From Schistocephalus solidus (Eukaryota; Platyhelminthes; Cestoda; Diphyllobothriidea; Diphyllobothriidae), in the NCBI GenBank assembly GCA_017591395.1, contig WEDG01001521.1, forward strand, positions 119,501 to 183,500: a DNA stretch of 64,000 nt, in the 5' to 3' direction. Below the pieces are notes generated by a model. It saw only the letters and a program-made list of their open reading frames with translations, did no database searches and was not told the origin of the DNA. Shown here in pieces: positions 26,601 through 36,100 of this stretch (position 1 is its first letter; every line of letters starts with the position of its first letter). The translations under genes were made by a program, and so were the position numbers.

Positions 26601-29600
26601 GCACTGTCGCTGCTGGTCCGCGACTGCTTATTCGCCAGACCCGAGCGTCTGCTTATTTCGCAGCTAACCTTCACTGAAGGCCGTTCCACTATCCGCCACA
26701 TGTGGACGCGCCGGGTAGCCTGCACCCTAGGCTAATGGGTAACCCATCGTCCCGGATTGGTACGCAACACTACAACTCCGAGTGGTGTAAGAAGGCACCA
26801 AAAGTAACCCTATTCCTTATCCTAACCACTCCCTTCCCCCAGACCATCTTTAATACGGGGTTCACCTTCCGACGCCCAGTCAGCAGTCTTACCTGTTTGA
26901 TATTTCTTTCTCTCACTTCCACTTCCTCTTTGAAAGACGGTCGACCGTCATTGTGTCGCGATGAACTGGAGACCTGGACGGCAGGTGAGGCAGCCCTCTT
27001 TGAGGAGGCTCTCGAAAAGTACTCCAAATTCTTCCCCGACATTCTCACCGACTTCCTGCCCTGGAAGACGCCAAAGTCGATTGTCGAGCTATACTACTTC
27101 TGGAAAACCACTGAACGCTACACTCGACATCGGCGCAACAAGATGACCTTACATGAGCACAAGTTGAAACAGGTGTACATCCCCAACTACAGCAAGCCCA
27201 ATTCAGCTGTCCTTTACAACCGTAACGATTCCACAGATCGTGGCTGTGCTTGTTGTCATGGTGAGTCAACTGTGTGCTCTCGTGTCCTCAGGTCCGCGCA
27301 CATCATCGTGGCCTGTGGATTTTTACCAGATGTTTGGCTTTGTAACGTCAGCCTAATGCATCTTTCACGCCAACTCCAACTAACTAAGGGCAGTGTTCAA
27401 CTGGGTAGCCTGAGTAGTCGCAGATCAACTTTGTGAATCCGATACTGTCTTGCTCGCGCGGTCTGCCTTAGAGACACTGCCTTACCGTCTGTCAGTTCTG
27501 TCTCATTTATGTTTTGCTCCCCCGGGCTCCATCTCCATGAACCAACACATCTCTTGACAGGAGTGTGTGAAGACCCCCGCCAGCATCATTGCTGCTCCTT
27601 TATATAGTTCTCGGTTAAACTTCATAAAGCCAGTCCTTCGCCAAGTGTAGTCACTTTGCGAGGGCCACCGCCGTCACCACAGCTGGTGGCTTCCAGAGCC
27701 TGTTACTTCCGATGCCGCTGTCAATAGCGATTGCGGTACTGAGACTGTTGATCGTGATGCTAATGACGACGGCGATGTGTGTTGTTCCTCACATCAGGCT
27801 CTATACTTGCCCTTGTTGGTTTTCGCGCACGACGTCAACGTGGCGGCGGCGGTGGCGGCCGCATTGCTACCGCGACAAACGCGTGCTCGCGTGCGCTCCG
27901 TCGAGCGGGCAGGCGGTAGGGCGACGACCCGTCGGAGCCAATAGGATTGTGGCGTTTGATCGACCCAAATCAGTCGCCATGACTACACTGCCCTTAAACC
28001 CAAGGGTGCGACGTGCTTGTGTGTGTGTGTGCGCACGTGTGTGTTTGTGACATCGCCACCCGCTCTTCTACGCAAGAGGAGGAGGACATCTGTATCCTGG
28101 CTGTGCCGAGCTCGATATTCTGGTGTGAGCAGCCGTAGACGGTGCATGTCCTCATCCCGAAACATACCTGCTCATCAGGCACGCCTTAGTCGCTTGCTGC
28201 GTGGCCGCGGCTTTATTGCTAGTCACAATATCCCCCGAACCTTAGCGATTGGACCCCTGTTAACGAATTTGACCTTGAATACCTTGTACCCTCTTTCTCT
28301 GAACTTTTTATGGTTTGAAACCCTAGGGGTCTTCGGGCTGAAGAAATTAAAATTGCCACCCCGTGATTGTAGTAGCTCCAGAAACATTGTATGTATTAAC
28401 CGAGCTGACCACATGGCGAACTTTGAGGTACTTCAACGTTTTCTGCACAGAAGAGCCTTGAAGTGCTCAATCAACGATATTTATGACCTCCGTGGTGTCC
28501 ACTGGGCAGTCTGTGTTTACATATGCCGATTAGAAGTCTTTAAAGGTTAACCTTGACTGAGACCTCTAAGTTGTTCAGTTATGATGAGGGTGACAGCTCT
28601 GACCCTGTCTTCCGTCCAGGGCTTGATTGGGGTCTTGTAACATGCTCAGAATGTGTTAGCTACGACCCAGGATGGAAAGGAAGACGTTGCAGGATGCAGG
28701 AGGAACGAAAGACGGGCTGCAATGAGGATTCCTGATCGTCAGGCTCGGCCGAAAACGAGGGTCCGGGATTTCATTCCTCGGCCGTATTTATGACTTCTCC
28801 ATTGTCAAGGTCGAATCCCATTGGTAATGATTGGTTGAGATGCATTGGGGAAGAGAGATTAAGCCAACTTAAGCTAGGCATATTTTCCCTTCATTACTAT
28901 TTAAACTATATTATTATGGTTAAAAACTTTATAAACGTATAAATATGATGAAGGATCACGTGGTTCTAGAACTTTCTAACAGGAACACGTGGTTATAACT
29001 GTCTACAGACTCTCTAACCCAGTACGATCGTCAACTAGTCTGTTCGAGCACCGGAACTAGTTGTTTATTACTCTGAGCTTTCGAACTCCTGCAAGAGTCC
29101 ATCATCAGAGACAGCAGCAGCAACAAACAGGCGATACTTTTAGGGGGTACGAACCGATCAATTATCACTGGCGCAAGCCTGGACGTGACTGTGCAGGGTT
29201 TTGTACGCCGGTGCCAAATCGATACATCGATTGATTTAGTTCCATCCATGGACCAGTCAATTCTCGGTTTATGTTTCCTGCGTGGGCAATTATCATAGCG
29301 GCTGCGAAGTTGAACTCATGGCCGTTTCGTAGGTTTGCATAGTAACTTGCGATATTTCGTCGGCCCATTGCACAGCCAATTTATGTTCATGTATGTGCAA
29401 TCTGAGCATGCGTTCAGTCGGTCAATCGAGTCATCGATGTATCGATTTGACGCCGGCCTGCAGAGCCCTGCGCAGTCACCTCCAGACTTGCGTCAGTGAT
29501 CATTGATTGGTTTGCACCACTCCCCTATAATCTTCGCCTTTTTTGTTGTTGCTGCTGCTGCTGCAGCCTTCACCTTTGCTCCTGCAATCTCCTGGGGCTC

Positions 29601-32600
29601 TAACCTTCGCCTTCACCGTTAATGATTTTCGTAGATTTACCCTATTACTGATACTGTTTGTCAACTTTCCACCGTACGGATTCCTTCCTATCCTCCTACC
29701 GATAACCTTCGATAGCTCAGGCGCTAGTTGGAGCCCCAGAGCTTCGGAGCGAGGCGCACAGCTGATTATAATGCATTTATTTATGTTTTTGTTTTGTCTT
29801 AAAACTTAGTACGTCCTACCAATCAAGTTTCTTCTGTTCCCCTCCGATAGTCGAGTCTTCACCCCAGTGGTACGCCTGGGGGCCGCCTCATCTCATGTGT
29901 CGTCTGTGTTCCGGTTGCTGGACTTACTGGAAGAAGTACGGCGGTTTGAAGAATCCTGACAAGCGAGGTAATTTTCAGCTCCACGCACTCCTTTATTCGT
30001 ATATATTCACGTTATCCAATATTCGGATCCCCCGATCCTCCCCCTTTAAGTCCTGGTTGCAACCAACCCCACCTCCCCCCCCCCTCGACAAACGCGCTCA
30101 TCATCTTTCCTCGTTTTGAAGGTGTGACAGTCAATTCTCGCCCGTCGCCTGAACAACGCTTTCAAGGTGATCTCCCAAGGGCCGCCTTTCGAGAGCCCCC
30201 TCTCTTTGTTCGTATGCGCGTGCTCGCTTCGCCTACCCCCTCCTCCCCCCAACTTTGGCGCTTTGTTCGCGAATTCGCGTATGCGCCCGTTTTGCCCCAA
30301 GAGATTTGCGCGCACACACACAGAGCCTATTTCCCGTTCCTCCTTTTAAACCGCGCTTTCAGTGTTCTTTTGACTTCCGTCAATCCCTGACGGGGGGATC
30401 ACATGTCTGTTTGCTCGGCTGTCCGGATCTCTGTGGATGGATTGCTGTCACTAGCTGCTCTGTTACGCTCTTAATTTTTCCGCGTCTCTCTCTCACTCTC
30501 TTCCTGTGTGCACTCCTGTGCGGGATTCCGCACTTTTTACGCGACTGTATACTGACCGGAACAGTATGGATTCCCCAGACGTCGATATTTGTTCGAACAC
30601 TTGTGTGAAGACCTGATCCATTGCCTGATGACCAGATGTGGGTGTGTGTGGCACGAGTAGACGGTAAATTTGGTTTTCCTGACTAACATGCCCGATCCGG
30701 CCACCGGTCTTTTTGAGTCTGTCTTGACACGGAGCTCAGGTGAGCGAGAGAGATGCGAAATGCTGGTATATGCGGCAAAATTCACCATCATGCTGCGGGT
30801 TACACGGTGGACATCGCGAGGGAATACGGTCGGAGTCGTCCGGAGTTCACCCAAAAACTAGCCACGTGTAGTTTAAGGATTTCTTAGTTCGCACACATTC
30901 GTTTTGCAGGGTTATTGACTGTCCTCGTTGCGCTACCACGTAGGCTTCACCCGTCTGTTCACAGATATACGTTTATAGTCCCTAAATGCCCCCTCTCCTC
31001 CTCCTCCTCCTCCTCCTCCTCCTCCTCCTCCTCCTCCTCCTCCTCCCTCCTTCTCCTCCTCCTCCTCCTCCTCCTCCTCCCTCCTCCTCCTCCCTCCTCC
31101 TCCTCCTCCTCCTCCTCCTCCTCCTCCTCCTCCTCCCTCCTCCTCCTCCTCCTCCTCCTCCTCCTCTTCCTCCTCCTCCTCCTCCTCCTCCTCCCTCCCT
31201 CCCTCCTCCCTCCTCCTCCTCCCTCCCTCCTCCTCCCTCCTCCTCCTCCCTCCCTCCTCCCTCCTCCTCCCTCCTCCTCCCTCCTCCTCCTCCCCTCCTC
31301 CTCCCTCCCTCCTCCTCCTCCTCCTCCTCCTCCCTCCCTCCTCCCATCCCCTCCTCACCCTCCCTCTGTCCCCTGCCCCTCCTCCCTTCCTCCTCCCTCG
31401 TCCTCCTCTTCCTCCCTCCTCCTAGTCCTTCTCCCCCTCCTCCCTCCTCCTCCTCCCTCCCTCCCTCCCTCCCCTCCTCCCTCATCCTCGCCCTCCCTCG
31501 TCCTCCCCCTCCTCCTCTTCCTCCTCCTCCACATCCTCCTCCTCCTCCTCCTCCTCCTCCTCCTCCAAAGCGTCCCCGCTGCCTTGGAAATTAAAACAGT
31601 CACAGTGGTAAGCGTCCACACAGACATGAGTCCAGCAACCAACACTCCGACATCGCCCTCGATTTATTTTCAGTAGAGAAGCTCAAAAAAGTCAGTCATG
31701 TGGGGTTGACTTATGCAGTGGCTTCGCGGCACGCATGCACTACCACAATAGTCCAGTCTGGCTTGCCCTATGTCACGTGACAACCGCGGATGTGCAGAAT
31801 CGGTGGATGCAGTAGGTCACAACTGCCGAAACAGGTGAAACAACTGTTGGGGAGGTTGAATATGCTTTTACGTGATAGAGCCTACCGACACTGAGATTTC
31901 AATATCGATCGCCATTAAGTGCAGTGTCATGTAAGGCCGCATACGCAGGTAACGCTAGATGAAAAATCATGTTTAGATCATGTGCATTTTTACTTCAATT
32001 GTAGATACCTGTAGGGAGTCCGTCATGTCTGTCAGAAAGCTGGAACAAAATTCGCTTTATTGAGACGCACTAATGCAAATCTATGTATCTCTCCAAGTCC
32101 TCACAGAAAGGGGATGTTGTACACCGTTTTATCACCCCAACACTTCGTAATTACAAACGTCGTAGCAGCCCAAATTTTCGCGCGTCTTTTATGGTAGTTC
32201 TGCGTAGTCATGCGTGAGGTTGTGCTTTGCGAGGTGCTTCCATATTGGTTCATGTAAATGCCATCCTGCTGTCCCGAGTTTCACTCCATGCTGTGACCTA
32301 ACCAAAGTAATAGTTATCCTTCTTTAAACATACTAGGAGACAGTACGCCGTCACCCCTTGCTCTTACGCTGCGACACGACTATCAGCCGGTTGTTTTAGC
32401 TGACTGGTGCGTTTTATCGATTTCCAGCGACATATTCGTATTCCGCTACTCCGCGTCCACCCCACCTCACCCCCCTCACACTCCACCTCTACTTGATAAA
32501 TGTGACACTTGTTACCCGAATCGCGACTAATCTGTTGATGACCGCTTTTCCGCTTCGCACCTTCCCCCCCCCCAACCCACCCCCAGTAATCTTTGCGTTT

Positions 32601-33049
32601 GATAATTTCGCTTGGCGGCAGTCAGGCCCTGGTTTGCCGTTGGGACAGGATTGAGTGCCAATCCTCCATTAGGACGGCGGCTGACAGGGCTCGTCTGGGT
32701 CACCAGTGGTTGTCATGGTGAAGGACCCTTCACTATTAAGTGCCTCCTTCACGTCTTCTTGCACTTTAGATCGACTGGACGCTGCTCGTGGAGCCGGTAC
32801 GAAACCAGTGCCCTCGACACCATCGGCGGCTGCAGCAACCGCAGCACCAGCTGCTGTGGGCGGGACGCCGGTCGTGGACCACCGCAGTGCTCCCTCGCAT
32901 CACCCTCTGCCGGACGTCTCCCTCACCTCAGTGGTCTACCGCTGTACCCAACCTGGATGCTTTAAAGAGTTTCGCAGTAGAGACAACTTGATCACTCATC
33001 TCTCTCAGGTTCGTCATTTTTGGGCCAGCTTTTTATGACCTCTTTTGTT

Positions 33050-33117
<68 letters not shown>

Positions 33118-36100
33118 CTCTCCTCCGCTCTCCTCCCCCCACTTTAAACGCTTTCGAGAGAAATTTCGGGCTGCGGAAATCCCGGTTTTACTAATTTACG
33201 GGAGAAAGATGAGTGAAGACAAGCCGCACTTTCGGCTATATTTGCTTCCTGCGCATTTAAAAAGGCTCGCTTTCGAAATTTCCATTTGAGAAGTGGTAAG
33301 GGGATATTACCGACGAAGGCAGGGAAGACTGAATGGCAGTTTCTGGCTTATTAGCCGTTGTCAGCCAGCCATACCATTTCAAGCTCACCTTTCTTTGTCG
33401 ATGATGTTCTTCTGCCTATAATAATGGGGCTGCTAGCGGGACTCGAGAGGGAGCCCCAAAGGCAGAACGGGACGCGTGAGTCCCGTAATCGATCGGTGAA
33501 CGTCTATCCACCAATGTTAATATTCTCGATCAAAACCGGCCAAACAACGAGCCCGTATCTCAATGGTTAGAGCCACGTTGGATTTCTAACCAATAGGTCA
33601 CGGGTTCGAGCCTCGGCTGCCGCAACACCTGGGATCGGGTATGGCTGGCTGATGAGTCTAATAAGCCAGAAATGGCTATTCCAGTCCCCTGTCTTTATCG
33701 GTAACGTTCTTCTGACTAAAATGGGTTTTATTGATTAAGCGTCTGCTAACCTCTCTCAAAAACACGAAACGTATCCCATCTTCGTTTTGTTCAACTAGTC
33801 TGCCACCAACCGAAATCGTTGTGGTCTCTCACTGAACAAAAACAGCAGCATCCGCAACACGTTGACCTTCTAGTGTTGTAGGCATACATTTATCGGCAGA
33901 AGTAAACTCATTGAACATCTCCTTACACACCTTAACATCTATCCCTAGGACATTAGTCACTGTTGTTACTGGGGCAGGGAACCACTACGTCCTTCGCAAC
34001 CTTCTGGCCTTTTCGATAGTGTCCTGTGTACACTTTTATTCTGACTGCAGAAGGTTATGCATTCGTCTGCTCCCAAAGCTTACGCACTAGTAAAATTCAT
34101 CGCAGGCCGGGCCATCAGCCTCTCGGAGCAGCAAACGATTTCTAGCGAGCTCAACGCAGGACAACATGGATCTCCCCTGTACCCTCTCAGTCTAGATAAA
34201 TGAGAACAGCACTTGTAAAGACTTCCTCACAGCTGCAGCTGGCACTGTGTGCACTCTTGGCTTATCTGGTAGGGAACTAAATGGTTTTTATCTTCTTTAT
34301 GAAATTCGGGCCTATTTGAGAGTCTATCCGCCTGACCAATTTGCAGCAGGTCATGTGTGGTACGCGTAGAAAAACTGTTTTGCCTAGTCTCATCACCAAT
34401 GGTTTGCAAGTCTCGGACAGTCGGTTGACGCCTAGGGATGGGAGAAAATGAGTGGGGCCGACACTTGGCAATCCATCCCTACGTCCTTGAACCTCTCATA
34501 ACGCGCTATCAGCCGCCCACTGACGGCTCTTCCCAGTTATCAGTGGTTCTTTGTTAATGTCTCCTTTATGACATTATCACCTATATGCGCTGATCTTCCA
34601 GTCGCCTGGTACACGCAGTGGGGAACCAAGTCATGTATGGCACGCGTAGACGGACTATTTCGCTTTGTCAGCTGCTGCGCCAGAACCCACATCCGGTCGT
34701 CTTTACATTTTCGGCCGACGAAGTCTTGTCGGCCTTAGCTGAATGGCGACCGCAAGTTGGCCACAAATAGCAGGTCAAGTGTCTGTTTTTCTCTAACAGT
34801 GAATTCCTTCTCTACACGCGGCTTCATTGCCTCTTGTTCACAGGTTCACAGTGTCCTAGCGACTACGATCTCCGGATCTGTTCACGCAGCCGCAGATGGT
34901 AACGGACTTGCAGTGGCGGTTGATGGTGCCAGCTTACCGGCAGCAGCCGTGCCTCCCACCATAGTCCCTCACACTCACAGTGGCACAGAATGTCAGATTA
35001 CACCACCGCTCCTGCGTCTTCTGCGTATACTCTGTCCTGAGGTAGTGCGCCCGGCCAGGCTGGCTCGTCGACCTACTCGACCAGCCAGCTCCACTGCTAT
35101 CGCCGCCGCCGCCGCTGCTGTTGCTGACGCGAAGGCATTGAGGGACTGTGGCGAAACGGTTGAGCAGATGAAAATTGCTGGTAGGTCTAATTACTTGAAG
35201 GTATCCTGCTACCTCTCTACTATCGGTTTACCCCCCCCTCCTCTCCAACTAAAATTTTTGACTGCTCTCGCCGACGCCCCAACTGCCACGGAGGGCTAAG
35301 TCTGAACCCCGATGGGTTTTTTGAATTGAACAGGGTTTTCTGCTGGCTTACGGGCGTTTTGGTTTTTCTGCCTCCCTCCTCCCCCAAGGCACCCTTTTGT
35401 TAGGTGCTGTGAGCTCCTAAGCCAAGGCCTGTGGTCTGCGCGCGGAATTGGTGATCTGGCTGACGTGTGGATCTCAAGTAACTGTAGGGTCACGTGACGC
35501 CCCCCTCATACATTGTCAGGTTACCCCCCACCCTCTAAACTGCGCAACTTCAGAGTGGACAGAAATTATGATGTTATCACCGGGGAAATTTGTAAGTCCT
35601 TTATCGGCACTGGCGCCATGGCTCCGTGACGTTGGCGAGATGAGGTCGTCCCTCATGCCTGAAACTGGCTCATCCTTATGCCAGTCTGTAGAAAGAAAAG
35701 AGCAGGTTGGTGCGAAGATCTTCGCTGTTGTCATTGTCAGGCGATTCCGGGGTGTGTGTTTGGCTCTAGGACATGGCCAAACCATATTGGGTTTCGAGCT
35801 GGACGTGGATGTGCGAGACACATTCTTGAATTCCGCCATGGTTACCAGCAACCAGCTGTCGTTTGCTTTGTTGACTTATTCGCTGCCTTCCATTCCATCC
35901 ATCGTGAGTCTCTGTGGCGGCTAATGGAACTCAATGATGTACCGACAAAAATAGCCGCCGTGGTCAGGACCTGCTATCGCTTCTCAATTGTGCCAGTTGT
36001 GGTGCATAGCCATCTGTCCTAACCATTCGATATTCCGTCTGGCGTTCGACAAGGTTGTATCCTGTCAGCCAGTGCGTCCACTCTCGCATCAGACAACTGG

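Larger units (their letters stand above)
33319..33715 (+). repeat. Ribozyme SINE: full plus unit with inverted ribozyme at its left
   Basis: From left to right: a minus-strand hammerhead-like segment (33327-33370), a plus-strand tail (TTTCTTTGTCG), and the spacer with hairpin ACGGGAC, GCGTGA, GTCCCGT at 33467-33486. Next is a tRNA-like segment from about 33548 (ATCTCAATGGTTAGAGCC, GGATTTCTAACC, GGTTCGAGCC) and a plus hammerhead-like segment at 33643. The tRNA-like part best resembles tRNA-Arg(UCU), with B box GGTTCGAGCC. This is the most complete single unit. Confidence 0.75.

Noticed and set aside
28130..28180. Hammerhead-like CTGATGAG on the minus strand
   Set aside because: No GAAA and no closing stems follow at suitable spacing.
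30915..31676. Long Ser/Leu/Pro and Glu/Arg/Gly open frames
   Set aside because: They are translations of the CCT microsatellite, open on several frames and both strands, with no domain.
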